IMG/VR virus record: IMGVR_UViG_3300017990_000049
Location: 1-28,769 of that record
Reading direction: 5' to 3' (one strand)
Length of the DNA: 28,769 bases
Source: a virus
The position numbers and the translations under genes were made by a program. How positions within the stretch are numbered: position 1 is the first letter of the stretch; every line of letters begins with the position of its first letter. The notes under the pieces are model-generated. The model was given only the letters and a program-made list of their open reading frames with translations, made no database searches and had not been told where the DNA came from. Positions 12,059-20,025 of this stretch are shown here, piece after piece.

Positions 12059-13405
12059 ATGCGAGCGAAACCGTTCATTCATGATGCCGGGCGCTTTGAC
12101 ATCGCGAGCGAGCCGCGGGCCGACTTGCGGCGAGCGACGATTGTACGCGGCCTGGCGGCCGCCGACGCGGCCGAGCTCGATACCGAGGGCGACGGCGGCA
12201 AGTACGGCGGCGGGATCATACCCGGCTTTGCGGTCGTTACCCGCGGCGAGGCTTTGGGGCACGGCGTTTGGCTCGATCAAGAATTCGTCGACTCGATCCG
12301 CGGGTACCTCGAAGCCGAGCGCAGCGGCGTCAAGGCGAGGTTTACGCACCCGGATATGTCGGCCGACGGCCTGGGGCGCAAGCTCGGCCGGGCCGACTCG
12401 GGCCGGCTCGATCGCGAGGGCGACCTCTTGCGGGCCGACCTGCACCTCTACAAGTCGGCGCACAAAACCCCCGAGGGCGACCTCGCCGAGTATACGCTTT
12501 CGCTCGCGGCCGAGGATCCGGGCAGCTTTGGCGCCTCGATCGTCTACCAGATCGACCTCGACGCCGAGCGGGAATTTTTCGAGGCGCACGGCGGCGAGGT
12601 CGTCGAGGAAGACGAGGGGTTTTTGGTTTGGATCAACGACAATTTCACCTCGCCCGACGAGCTCAACGTCGACAACTTACCGCACGCTCGGGCCGCCGGC
12701 CTGCTCGCGGTCGATATTGTCGACGACCCGGCCGCGAATCCCGACGGCCTGTTTTCCCGTACTCGTAACCCGGCGATCGTCGACGCCGACCGTTTGCTAC
12801 GCTTCGCAACCGGCCTCGACGCCGAGCAACCGACCATGCAAGCGCTATCGGTTTCACCCGCTCGCGCTCGCGTGTTTTTCGACAAGTGGCTTACGCGCCA
12901 CAATCTGGCTCTTGTTTCAAGGGAATCTACCATGAGCACCGAACACCCGCCGGCCGATCCGGTCGACGACAAGCCGGCCGATACGCCGGCCGATCCGGTC
13001 GACGACAAGCCGACCGACGACGACACGCCCGAGGGCGACGACAAGCCGGCCGAATCCTTGCCGAGTTCGGGCGAGAGCTCGACACCCTCGGAAAGCTCGC
13101 CGAGCGACGACTCGCCGGCCGAGCAATTGCGGGCCGAGCTCGGGCGCTTCTGCGAGGCTTTCGGCCGCGACAACGGATCCAAGTGGTTCGAGCAGGGCTT
13201 GAGCTTTGCCGCGGCAATGGAGCAGCACGCGCGAGCGCTGGCCGAGGAAAACGGCCGCCTGCGGAAACGGCTCGAAGCCGCCGGGCAAGAAGAGGGCGAG
13301 CCGGTATCCGCCGGCGACGCGCCCGAGCCTGGCAAAGAACCGCAAACCTTTGGGGATCTATTCCGTATGCGATCGCGGGCCTCTCGGGCCGCCGCGAGCA
13401 ACTGA
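12059..13405 (+). CDS. Prohead protease fused to scaffold domain
   Basis: A 448-residue protein. The N-terminal 290 residues look like a capsid maturation protease: KARFTHPDMSADGLGRKLGR contains the likely catalytic histidine, and SLAAEDPGSFGASIVYQIDL the likely serine with S-x-x-x-G-A-S. The C-terminal 157 residues are acidic, Pro/Ser-rich then coiled-coil (LAEENGRLRKRLEAAGQ), typical of scaffolds. Proteases with a scaffold tail also made separately are known from lambda (gpC/Nu3). ATG 12059 has GAGGGG upstream. It lies between portal and major capsid. The catalytic assignments come from motif appearance only. Confidence 0.75.
   Translation: MRAKPFIHDAGRFDIASEPRADLRRATIVRGLAAADAAELDTEGDGGKYGGGIIPGFAVVTRGEALGHGVWLDQEFVDSIRGYLEAERSGVKARFTHPDMSADGLGRKLGRADSGRLDREGDLLRADLHLYKSAHKTPEGDLAEYTLSLAAEDPGSFGASIVYQIDLDAEREFFEAHGGEVVEEDEGFLVWINDNFTSPDELNVDNLPHARAAGLLAVDIVDDPAANPDGLFSRTRNPAIVDADRLLRFATGLDAEQPTMQALSVSPARARVFFDKWLTRHNLALVSRESTMSTEHPPADPVDDKPADTPADPVDDKPTDDDTPEGDDKPAESLPSSGESSTPSESSPSDDSPAEQLRAELGRFCEAFGRDNGSKWFEQGLSFAAAMEQHARALAEENGRLRKRLEAAGQEEGEPVSAGDAPEPGKEPQTFGDLFRMRSRASRAAASN
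12932..13405 (+). CDS. Nested scaffold protein (in-frame internal start)
   Basis: ATG 12932 is in frame with the protease gene (residue 292) and has AAGGGA about eight bases upstream, so the last 157 residues may be made alone. The product starts MSTEHPPADPVDDKPAD and has two near-copies of PADPVDDKP encoded by a 36-bp repeat, a Ser/Pro/Asp-rich stretch, and then EQLRAELGRFCEAFGRDNG and LAEENGRLRKRLEAAG, a coiled coil. This is the lambda Nu3 arrangement, in which scaffold is produced in excess over protease. Translation from this site is inferred. Confidence 0.6.
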   Translation: MSTEHPPADPVDDKPADTPADPVDDKPTDDDTPEGDDKPAESLPSSGESSTPSESSPSDDSPAEQLRAELGRFCEAFGRDNGSKWFEQGLSFAAAMEQHARALAEENGRLRKRLEAAGQEEGEPVSAGDAPEPGKEPQTFGDLFRMRSRASRAAASN

Positions 13406-13503
13406 CCAAGTTACTTTTCCGCGGCCGCCATTCAGACCTACATGCCATCGGCCGACAACTACCCCGCGGATCGTAGGGAACCGCGAGGCGGGAGTTCTTA
13501 CCG

Positions 13504-14478
13504 ATGGCAGACACGTTACTCACTCTAACCGACCTGTTGCGGATCAATGACCGCTGCACGGTCGACCTGGGGATCACCGATTTACTCGATGATGCGCCGG
13601 TATTGGCGGCGCTGGCCGCCGACATCGCGAGCAACGGCACGCAGCACAGTTATCTAAAGGAAATCGGCGCACCGGTGGTCGGTTTCCGGCAGGTCAACGA
13701 GGGCCGCGCGCACGACGCGAGCGAGGATACTCGGGTTACGATCGCGCTCAAAATTTTGGACGCGACTTTCCACGTCGACCAGGCGGCCGCTTTGAGCTAC
13801 ACCCGCGGCGGCCCGATGGCGCTGGTGCAACGCGAGGCAAAGCGGCACCTCAAAGCGGCGTTTTTCCTCGCCGAGCAGCAGATTATCAACGGCACGGGCA
13901 ACGCGGCCGACGGGTTTACGGGCCTCGCCGATGCTACCTACCTCGACACCATCGACGACATCATGGTAATCGGGGCCGGCGGCGCAACCGACCTCACCTC
14001 GGTTTGGCTGATCCGCACCAATAACGAGGGCCGCGATTGCCAGGTCATTACCGGCGAGAGCGGCCAGATCGAAATCGGCGAAACCTTCGAGGATATGGTC
14101 GAGGACGGCGACGGGGATTTCTTCCCGGTCTTTGCGACGGCAATTACCGGCTGGCTCGGTTTGCAGATCGGCAGCGCTCGAAGCGTAGGGCGGATCTGCA
14201 ATATCGACAACACGACCCATACGCTTACCGACGACCTGATCTATCGGGCCTTGGAGAATTTCCCGGCCTCGCGCCAACCGACGTTTATTGCGATGAATCG
14301 CCGATCGTTGCGACAGCTTCGCGAGTCGCGGACGGCGACCAACGCGACCGGCGCACCGGCGCCGCGGCCGACCGAGGTTGACGGTTTCCCGATCGTCGTT
14401 ACCGACGCGATCGCGAACGACGAAACGGCTTGCGCCGATACGAGCTCGTCGTCGAGCTCGGCCGCGCCACCTGATTAG
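13504..14478 (+). CDS. Major capsid protein
   Basis: A 324-residue protein following protease/scaffold, the expected place for the capsid subunit. The N-terminus reads LLTLTDLLRINDRCTVDLGI, and inside are HSYLKEIGAPVVGFRQVNEG, then FHVDQAAALSYTRGGPMALV and FLAEQQIINGTGNAADGFTG, the last resembling the hinge and nearby loop (QxxINGTG) of HK97-fold coats. It resembles the GP7-type capsid family from memory. The C-terminus ends in a Ser run (SSSSSSAAPPD), similar to other proteins here. GCGGGAG lies ten bases before ATG 13504. No separate delta domain, so scaffolding is by the upstream gene. Confidence 0.85.
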   Translation: MADTLLTLTDLLRINDRCTVDLGITDLLDDAPVLAALAADIASNGTQHSYLKEIGAPVVGFRQVNEGRAHDASEDTRVTIALKILDATFHVDQAAALSYTRGGPMALVQREAKRHLKAAFFLAEQQIINGTGNAADGFTGLADATYLDTIDDIMVIGAGGATDLTSVWLIRTNNEGRDCQVITGESGQIEIGETFEDMVEDGDGDFFPVFATAITGWLGLQIGSARSVGRICNIDNTTHTLTDDLIYRALENFPASRQPTFIAMNRRSLRQLRESRTATNATGAPAPRPTEVDGFPIVVTDAIANDETACADTSSSSSSAAPPD

Positions 14479-14567
14479 ATCGCTTGCCCCCAAGAGCCGA
14501 CGGCGGTCGCGCGCCGCCTTCGCCGCGGCCGCCGGGCTCTATTGGGGATCGCCGCGAGGGCGCAGTT

Positions 14568-14927
14568 ATGGGCTTTGATAATTTCCTTTCACGGGCCGCC
14601 GGAGTGCTGACCAAAACGGCACGCACGGCAACCCGTACGGAAATTACCTATACGGCGCCCGGCGGCTCGCCGGAAACCCTCGACGCCGGCGTCGGCGCTT
14701 GCGAGTTCGAGCTCGCGATCGACGACGAGATTGTCGATTCCTGGCGGGGGCTCGATTTCCTGGTCGATCCCGACGACCTGGCGGCCGAGCCGGTCGAGGG
14801 CGCCGTGATCGACTACGACGGCGACAAGTATCAAGTAATGAGTCCGGGTACCGAGCCGGTTTGGCGGTTTACCGACCGGTTTCGCACCTGTTACCGAATC
14901 CACGCAAAACGCACGGGGTCGACCTGA
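14568..14927 (+). CDS. Head-tail connector-like protein, 119 residues
   Basis: ATG 14568 was chosen because upstream residues of the longer frame are Pro/Arg noise; GAGGGCG lies before it. The sequence is beta-rich: RTEITYTAPGGSPETLDAGV, then EIVDSWRGLDFLVDPDDLAA and VIDYDGDKYQVMSPGTEPVW. D-x-L-V-x-P-x-D-L near the middle and W-R-F-T-D near the end match head completion/adaptor proteins found after capsid genes in siphoviruses. The stop and the next start overlap (TGATG). Likely a neck or stopper protein; family not verified. Confidence 0.65.
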   Translation: MGFDNFLSRAAGVLTKTARTATRTEITYTAPGGSPETLDAGVGACEFELAIDDEIVDSWRGLDFLVDPDDLAAEPVEGAVIDYDGDKYQVMSPGTEPVWRFTDRFRTCYRIHAKRTGST

Positions 14928-15409
14928 TGAGCACGAGCCGGGCCGACGCTATCGCCGAGGCGGTCAAGGATGAGCTCAACGCGCCAGATTTCTTTTGGGA
15001 CGCGGGCTTGCTGGACTGGTCGATTTCCTTTACGGCGACCCGGCGGCCGATGGTTCGCCGCGACCTCGGCGACACCGATAGCGGCGACCTGGTCGTTTCC
15101 GTAATTGCTCGGAGCGAAGCCCGCGAGCGGGATTTCCGCCGAGGGCACAAGCACGAGCACACAATCGGCATTGTCGTGCAAAAGGGCGGGCTCAATTTCG
15201 ACTCGAATACCGAAATCGACCCGTACAAGCTACTCGCCGAAGAAATCGGCGACTATTTCGAAAACCACAGCGGCGAGGCTTTCGCCGGCGCCTACCTGGT
15301 TTCCCAAGAACTTACGCCGCTATTCGATCCCGAGCGAGCGGTCGAGCGGCGCCAATTCGAGGCGGTTATCAATCTCAATTTCCGCCAAGAGCGATCGGAG
15401 GATGAATAA
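14927..15409 (+). CDS. Tail-terminator-like protein, 160 residues
   Basis: ATG 14927 shares its A with the TGA stop before it. It begins with a helix RADAIAEAVKDELNAPDFFW and has long beta strands, DLVVSVIARSEARERDFRRG and HTIGIVVQKGG, then a helix DPYKLLAEEIGDYFENHSGE and VINLNFRQ at the end. Helix, strands, helix, strand is the outline of tail terminator (gpU/gp10-like) proteins, and the place between connector and major tail protein agrees. The family is inferred from outline and order only. Confidence 0.65.
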   Translation: MSTSRADAIAEAVKDELNAPDFFWDAGLLDWSISFTATRRPMVRRDLGDTDSGDLVVSVIARSEARERDFRRGHKHEHTIGIVVQKGGLNFDSNTEIDPYKLLAEEIGDYFENHSGEAFAGAYLVSQELTPLFDPERAVERRQFEAVINLNFRQERSEDE

Positions 15410-15895
15410 ATGGCAACCAAGCAAACCGGCACGACCGGCAACTTAGAAAAGCTCTATTACGACACGGCGGGATCGGAAGCGAACCCGACCTGGTCGGAGG
15501 TCAAGCGGGTCAAGGACCTCAATACACCCTTGACCAAGAGCGAGGCGGATATGAGTCGGCGCGAGAGCTCGTGGAAGCTCTATAAGGGCGCGCTAAAGGA
15601 CGGCTCGATCGAGTTTACGTACGTCTACAAGTGCGGTACCGACGCAGTTTACGACGCTTTGCTCGACTCGTATGTCAACGGTACCGCACTTCAGCTTGCG
15701 GCAATGGATCAAGCGATCACGGAAACCGGCGCACGCGGTTTCGATGGCTGGTTCGAGGTTTTCGACCTGTCGCACGATCAACCGCTTGAAGACGGGGCCA
15801 TGATCAACGTCGTTGCCAAGCCGGCCGACAACGTCGCGGCGAGCAGCGGCAGCGATAGCATCCTCGTCGAGCCCGAGCTCTTGACGGTTTCCTGA
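15410..15895 (+). CDS. Major tail (tube) protein
   Basis: A 161-residue protein starting directly after the preceding stop. Features are LYYDTAGSEANPTWSEVKRV, then LTKSEADMSRRESSWKLYKG, which follows the tube-protein pattern of an opening strand, a W-x-x-V/I segment and a R-R-x-S-x-x-x motif, then IEFTYVYKCGTDAVYDALLD and a C-terminal strand pair. Length 150-200 fits tube proteins. It precedes a terminator and the G/GT-type chaperone frames, the classic order. Polymerises around the tape measure to make the tail tube. Confidence 0.75.
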   Translation: MATKQTGTTGNLEKLYYDTAGSEANPTWSEVKRVKDLNTPLTKSEADMSRRESSWKLYKGALKDGSIEFTYVYKCGTDAVYDALLDSYVNGTALQLAAMDQAITETGARGFDGWFEVFDLSHDQPLEDGAMINVVAKPADNVAASSGSDSILVEPELLTVS

Positions 15896-15900
15896 CAACC

Positions 15901-15945
15901 GGCGGCCTGGCGGCGGCTCGTGCGCCGCGGGCCTTTTTGTTTTTC
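15901..15945 (+). terminator. Rho-independent terminator after the major tail gene
   Basis: A GC-rich hairpin (GCGGC/GCCGC and GGC/GCC arms, about 15904-15933) is followed directly by TTTTTGTTTTT (15934-15944). It lies six bases past the tail protein stop, so it may end high-level capsid/tube transcripts or reduce expression of the following assembly genes. Confidence 0.75.
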
Positions 15946-15974
15946 ATGGGGGTAACTCGAAAGGATCCAAACCT

Positions 15975-16496
15975 ATGGGCAAGAAAGAATCGCGGCCCGC
16001 CGACGACACGCCGGCCGACGACCAGGTCGAAAGCTCGCTCGGGCAAGCTACCGAGCCGGCCGACGACCAGGTCGACGACCAGGCGACCGCAACGACGACA
16101 CCCGAGGCGGCCGGCCCGCCGGCCGAGGGCTCGACCGATCCCGCGCCGCCGGAAACCGCGGCGGCGGATCCGCAACCGGCTCGACCGCGGCGGCGCCGCC
16201 CGAAAACCGAAAGCGAGCGGATCGCCTTTGTCGTCGACCTGGCAAACCAATACCTCAAAACGCAGAAATTCGTGCCCGTCAATATCCTCGACTGGATTTG
16301 GCTCGTGGAATACCTGCGAGGGCACGCGCGAAGCGCTCAAGATAAATTCTTCGCGCAGTACATCGGCGGCAATATGAGCAAGCAGCGGGCTTTCGCCGCC
16401 AAGGCGCCCAGGACGCGCCTGTATATCCGCTCTAAGTCGTTCCACGCGGCGGCCTCGGCCGCGGCGAGGCTGTACCAAGCCGAGCAACCGAAATAG
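15975..16496 (+). CDS. Tail-module protein with acidic low-complexity N-terminus, 173 residues
   Basis: ATG 15975 follows AAGGA by nine bases. Residues 1-85 are Pro/Ala/Asp-rich with repeated PADD and ADDQV units, probably disordered. Residues 85-173 form a folded helical domain: RIAFVVDLANQYLKTQKFVP, then ILDWIWLVEYLRGHARSAQD and a basic C-terminus. The domain is not recognised. Position directly after the tube protein terminator and before the chaperone pair suggests an assembly or tail component. Confidence 0.6.
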   Translation: MGKKESRPADDTPADDQVESSLGQATEPADDQVDDQATATTTPEAAGPPAEGSTDPAPPETAAADPQPARPRRRRPKTESERIAFVVDLANQYLKTQKFVPVNILDWIWLVEYLRGHARSAQDKFFAQYIGGNMSKQRAFAAKAPRTRLYIRSKSFHAAASAAARLYQAEQPK

Positions 16497-16508
16497 GGGC
16501 GACGAGCG

Positions 16509-17027
16509 ATGCGGAAATTCAAAGACAAGGCGGGCCGCGAATGGCGGCTCGCTCTCAATGTCGCGACCGTGCGCAGTTTGCGCCACGAGCTCGGCGTCGA
16601 CCTCTTGAGCGACGATCAAGGGGCAATCCGCGACCTGGCGGGCGATCCGATCGCCCTATGCGAGGCATTGTGGGCGCTGATCGCCGGCCAAGCCGAGGAA
16701 GCGGGCGTTTCTCAACTCGATTTCTGGGAAGCGATGAGCGACGACAGTATCGACCAGGCGACGACGGCCTTTCTTGAGGCGCTCGTCGATTTTTTCCCGA
16801 CGACCCGCCAAGCAGCACCGAGGCGGGTACTTCAAGCGATCAAGAAAGCGAATGCGACGATTGCGAGCCATTTATCGGAGATTTGCGAGAGTGGGAAGCT
16901 CGACACGGCGATCGACGCCGAGGTCGAGCAGACGATAGCGGGAGTCGACCAGGCGATCGAGGAAGCGATCAAGGGGCCGACGACGACGAGCGAGGCGACG
17001 GCCGCGGCCGCGACGCCTGGCGATTGA
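16509..17027 (+). CDS. Tail assembly chaperone (gpG-like)
   Basis: A 172-residue protein opening MRKFKDKAGREWRLALNVAT, a form I recall from planctomycete siphoviruses, then VRSLRHELGVDLLSDDQGAI, LAGDPIALCEALWALIAGQA and FLEALVDFFPTTRQAAP. The body is helical, the last 40 residues acidic and Ala/Thr-rich. By place (after the tube gene, before an overlapping second frame and the tape measure) it fits the gpG role of guiding tape measure and tube assembly. Its 3' end overlaps the next frame in the -1 direction. Confidence 0.75.
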   Translation: MRKFKDKAGREWRLALNVATVRSLRHELGVDLLSDDQGAIRDLAGDPIALCEALWALIAGQAEEAGVSQLDFWEAMSDDSIDQATTAFLEALVDFFPTTRQAAPRRVLQAIKKANATIASHLSEICESGKLDTAIDAEVEQTIAGVDQAIEEAIKGPTTTSEATAAAATPGD

Positions 17028-17359
17028 TCGACGAGCTCGCCGGTATCCTCGGGCTGGATCCCGACCCGTATTGCCTGCGGCGACTATACCGTATGGCCCG
17101 CGGGCGGATCGAGCAAGATTGGGAGTACGCGGCGCAGATCTGCGCGACGATCGCCAATTCAGTACGCGACCCGAAAACGAGGCGGCAACCCTGGCAGATG
17201 GCGCACTTTCACCCAATGCGACCAGATCCCGAGCCAATACCGCTCGGCGTACCGATCAACCGGGATACCATGCCGGCGATCGCGTTCGCGTTTACTGGCA
17301 AGCGGTTCGAGGATATGCCCGACCCGGTCGACCTGGAACGAATCGAGTTCAAGCAATGA
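17024..17359 (+). CDS. Second tail chaperone frame (gpT-like), probably made by -1 frameshift
   Basis: The frame is -1 relative to the gpG-like gene and open from well upstream (at least 16883) to 17359. A TTG at 17024 overlaps the gpG stop (TTGA) and could restart translation, but has no good ribosome site. The product includes LIDELAGILGLDPDPYCLRR, then LYRMARGRIEQDWEYAAQIC and ATIANSVRDPKTRRQPWQMA. The conserved-looking W-R-L before the TTG suggests the real protein extends upstream, as with a G-T fusion. No canonical X-XXY-YYZ heptamer is visible. Stop and next start overlap (ATGA). Confidence 0.6.
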   Translation: MIDELAGILGLDPDPYCLRRLYRMARGRIEQDWEYAAQICATIANSVRDPKTRRQPWQMAHFHPMRPDPEPIPLGVPINRDTMPAIAFAFTGKRFEDMPDPVDLERIEFKQ

Positions 17360-17913
17360 GCAGCGACGGCATAACGCTTTCGATGCAATGTACCGACCTG
17401 TTTTTCGACTCGGCGCACGTACGCCGGCAGGTCGAAAAGGGTAAGCGTATCGGGCTCAAGCGAGCCGGTCAATTTCTGCGCGTCCGGGCTCGCTCGAAAT
17501 TACGCCGCCGCAAGAAGGTATCCTCGACCGGCTCGCCGCCGCACGTCCACAGCAAGGACCGGATCGCGACGCTCAAGAATATCCGGTACGTCTACGACGC
17601 CGGCCTCGGCGGCGTTTTCGTCGGGCCGGTCAAGCTCAATCAGAAAAACGAGGATTGGATCGCCGGCGGCGGCTCGATCCCAATCCCCAAGCTCATGGAA
17701 AAGGGCGGCGTAGTAACGATCGTCGAGAAATCGACCGACAAGGGCGCGACCTGGCGGCGGGCGAATCGCCGGCGTACGCCGCGGCCTTGGGAAAGATACC
17801 GACGCCGCCGAGCCATCTACAAGCCGCGCGAGTTCATGGGGCCGGCTTTAGAGGACGAAGTCGCGGCCGGCGGCCCGGTCGCGGCGCTCAAGGACTCTGT
17901 TATCGGACCTTAG
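17356..17913 (+). CDS. Tail completion/neck-like protein, 185 residues
   Basis: ATG 17356 overlaps the previous stop. The sequence has ADSAH-like opening FFDSAHVRRQVEKGKRIGLK, then AGQFLRVRARSKLRRRKKVS, SSTGSPPHVHSKDRIATLKN and an alternating VYDAGLGGVFVGPVKLNQKN. The order basic helix, R-K-K, S-x-x-G-x-P-P-x-x-H, then I/V strand V-F-V-G-P is one I recall from planctomycete phage neck/tail completion proteins, and G-x-P-P-x-x-H appears in HK97 gp10-type proteins. C-terminus helical and acidic. Role as tail completion is inferred. Confidence 0.65.
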   Translation: MSSDGITLSMQCTDLFFDSAHVRRQVEKGKRIGLKRAGQFLRVRARSKLRRRKKVSSTGSPPHVHSKDRIATLKNIRYVYDAGLGGVFVGPVKLNQKNEDWIAGGGSIPIPKLMEKGGVVTIVEKSTDKGATWRRANRRRTPRPWERYRRRRAIYKPREFMGPALEDEVAAGGPVAALKDSVIGP

Positions 17914-17964
17914 AAACTAGTACCGACCTTTTAACCTGGTCGAACCAATGTAGGGGGTAGCAAA

Positions 17965-18456
17965 ATGGACCGATTACGACCGAGCAAGTTTGCGTTTTGG
18001 TTTTTCCTGTTGGCAATGGTACTGGCGGCCGCTTGCGCGTTTGCGGCCGAGCCCGCGGCGAGCGATACGCCCGAGGCGGCGGTCGTCGGGTGGAGCGAAG
18101 AAAGCGAGGCGCCGGCCGCGGTCGACCGCACCGACGCGGCCGAGCCGGTCGCGATTCCGGCCGACCGGACGCTCGCCGCGTTTGCGCAGCGATGGGCGGA
18201 CCGCGACCGTCTTACGCGCCGCGAGCGCCGCGAGCTCGGCTTAACGTCCGGGCCTGTACTCGCCTCGCTCGCAAAGATCGCGGCCGACCCGGCGGCCGAC
18301 GAGCTCGGCGGCGAGCTCAAGTACGTTGTTGCGGCCGACCTGCGCTCGCAATTTCCCGAGGCTTGGAAAGACGCGCGACTGGATCCCGACAAGATCGCGC
18401 GCATTTTGGCGTTTCTCGAAGCCTTGATCGAGTTCTTGCTCAATTGGTTTGGATAG
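17965..18456 (+). CDS. Secreted/lipoprotein-like protein of unknown role, 163 residues
   Basis: Starts with a basic N-terminus and a hydrophobic stretch FAFWFFLLAMVLAAACAFAA (about residues 9-28), a clear signal peptide that may also be a lipoprotein signal (AAAC). The mature part has an acidic Pro/Glu-rich linker, then helical sequence FAQRWADRDRLTRRERRELG and AADLRSQFPEAWKDARLDPD, ending in a hydrophobic helix LAFLEALIEFLLNWFG that may be membrane-active. ATG 17965 has GTAGGGGG upstream. It opens a set of four genes lying between tail completion and tape measure. Confidence 0.7.
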   Translation: MDRLRPSKFAFWFFLLAMVLAAACAFAAEPAASDTPEAAVVGWSEESEAPAAVDRTDAAEPVAIPADRTLAAFAQRWADRDRLTRRERRELGLTSGPVLASLAKIAADPAADELGGELKYVVAADLRSQFPEAWKDARLDPDKIARILAFLEALIEFLLNWFG

Positions 18457-18466
18457 AGGGGGCGAT

Positions 18467-19243
18467 ATGTCCGCACTACTACTCGAATTGATCGCCGCGG
18501 CCGTACTGGCGGCCGGGCCGATCACCATTAACACGCCGGCCGACCCGCTCGACACGGGGCAGGCGGCAATTTTCCACGTCGAAGGGCTCGACGGGGTCGA
18601 CCTGGCAAAAGCGACCGCGGCCTGCGAGCCGAGCGAGGGCGTATTCTTTGCCGCGGCGCAGCTTTGGGGCGGGTCGCCCGTACTTTGGTTTCAGGCGAGC
18701 AAGCCGGGCGAGTACCGGATAACCGTATCGCTCAACGGCTGGCGGCGGCCGCTCGACCAGGCGATCGCCGAGGGCACCGCGGCCCGAGTCGATCCGGGCG
18801 ACCTGGCGACCCTGCGCGGCGTCGCCGACAAGTACGAGCTTACGCTCGGCTCGGCGGTCGTTGTGGTCGACGGCGAGGCGGACGACGACGAGGGAGACGA
18901 CGACCCCGACCCTTTTTCGGCGGCGCGGGCGATTCTGCTTTACGAGAGCAAGAAGAGCCCGCCGACCACCGGCGACCTATTGGCCCAATTGAGAGCAACC
19001 CACAAGCTGACGAGCCGCGAGTTCTTGGCGATCGACCAGGACGCGACGACGCCGGAGGATACTGCACACCCGACGGTCGTTGCTTTGCGCCGAGCAATCG
19101 GCCTGGAACCTGGCGAGGGTCTGCCGTTCGCGCTGGTTTTCGTGGATTCGGACGATAGGTACGTCGCGCACATCGACTGCCCCACGACGGCCGCCGCGGT
19201 CGTCGCCGAGCTCAAGAAGCAAGGGATCGAGCCCGATGATTGA
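18467..19243 (+). CDS. Exported protein with beta domain and thioredoxin-like C-terminus, 258 residues
   Basis: ATG 18467 has GAGGGGG four bases upstream. A short hydrophobic leader (LLLELIAAAVLAAGP) is followed by a beta-sandwich-like part, ITINTPADPLDTGQAAIFHV and KPGEYRITVSLNGW, to about residue 140, an acidic linker DDDEGDDDPDP, and ARAILLYESKKSPPTTGDLL onward, with FLAIDQD, LPFALVFVDSDDRYVAHI and a final helix. That last pattern (strand, helix, strand, x-P-x-x-V/L-x-F-D) fits a thioredoxin fold without a CxxC. Function unknown. Stop overlaps the protease start. Confidence 0.65.
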   Translation: MSALLLELIAAAVLAAGPITINTPADPLDTGQAAIFHVEGLDGVDLAKATAACEPSEGVFFAAAQLWGGSPVLWFQASKPGEYRITVSLNGWRRPLDQAIAEGTAARVDPGDLATLRGVADKYELTLGSAVVVVDGEADDDEGDDDPDPFSAARAILLYESKKSPPTTGDLLAQLRATHKLTSREFLAIDQDATTPEDTAHPTVVALRRAIGLEPGEGLPFALVFVDSDDRYVAHIDCPTTAAAVVAELKKQGIEPDD

Positions 19244-20015
19244 CGATTTCAATATCCCGATCGGCTGTGCGGCCGGATGCTTGCCGCGCGACGACTTGCT
19301 CGGCGCCGACTTTCCGGTTTTCGAGGACGTTATCCAGCCGATCCCCGAGGACGAATGGCCCGACCGGATCGCCGCGCAAACCGATACCCTCGACGACCTG
19401 GTCGCCAAGATCAAAGACCAGGGGCAAGAGGGCTCTTGCGCTAGCAACGCCGTAACCGGGGCCGCCGAAACCGTCGGGAACCTGTTGTGGGGTATGGATC
19501 AATGGATCGAGCTTTCGGCTATGAGCGTTTATCGGCAACCGGGCGTGGGCCGGTCGCCGAGCTCGGGCTCGACGATCGGCAGCAACTTGCGAGCAATGCG
19601 CGACGTAGGCGCCTTGCCGGTCGACAACGCCGCCAACCGCGAGCGGTTCGTCCATACGCACCCGGCCCGCGGTTTCCATATTTCCTTGCCGCGAGGATAC
19701 GAGGAAACCGCCGCGCTGTTCAGGATCCATGAGACGTACGACATACGCACCTGGTCGGGCCTTGTTACCGCGGTACTGCGCAAGTTTCCGGTGGTCTACG
19801 GCCGGGCCGGGCACGCGATCTACGGCGTTAAGATCGTATGGCAAAACGGCCGGGCCTATTTGGTCTACGCGAATAGCTGGCGGGCATCCTGGGGCGCCAA
19901 CGGCCGCGGCACCGATAGCGAGCGGGCCGTCGCCGGCTCGATTCGATCGTACGGCGCGTTTGCGATCCGCTCGCGGATTGTACCCGACTGGATCCTCGCC
20001 GCCGGCGACAACTAA
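19236..20015 (+). CDS. Papain-like (C1A) cysteine protease, 259 residues
   Basis: All catalytic parts of papain-type peptidases are visible: oxyanion Gln62 and Cys68 in DQGQEGSCASN (same six-residue spacing as papain Gln19-Cys25), His193 in GRAGHAIYGVKI, and Asn213 in YANSWRASWG. There is no signal peptide. Start ATG 19236 overlaps the previous stop. It lies between an exported Trx-like protein and a one-span membrane protein, just before the tape measure. It could be a peptidase for tail maturation, host-envelope entry or lysis; planctomycete envelopes contain much protein and reduced peptidoglycan, so a protease lysin is plausible. The substrate is unknown. Confidence 0.85.
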   Translation: MIDDFNIPIGCAAGCLPRDDLLGADFPVFEDVIQPIPEDEWPDRIAAQTDTLDDLVAKIKDQGQEGSCASNAVTGAAETVGNLLWGMDQWIELSAMSVYRQPGVGRSPSSGSTIGSNLRAMRDVGALPVDNAANRERFVHTHPARGFHISLPRGYEETAALFRIHETYDIRTWSGLVTAVLRKFPVVYGRAGHAIYGVKIVWQNGRAYLVYANSWRASWGANGRGTDSERAVAGSIRSYGAFAIRSRIVPDWILAAGDN

Positions 20016-20025
20016 CGAGGGAAGA

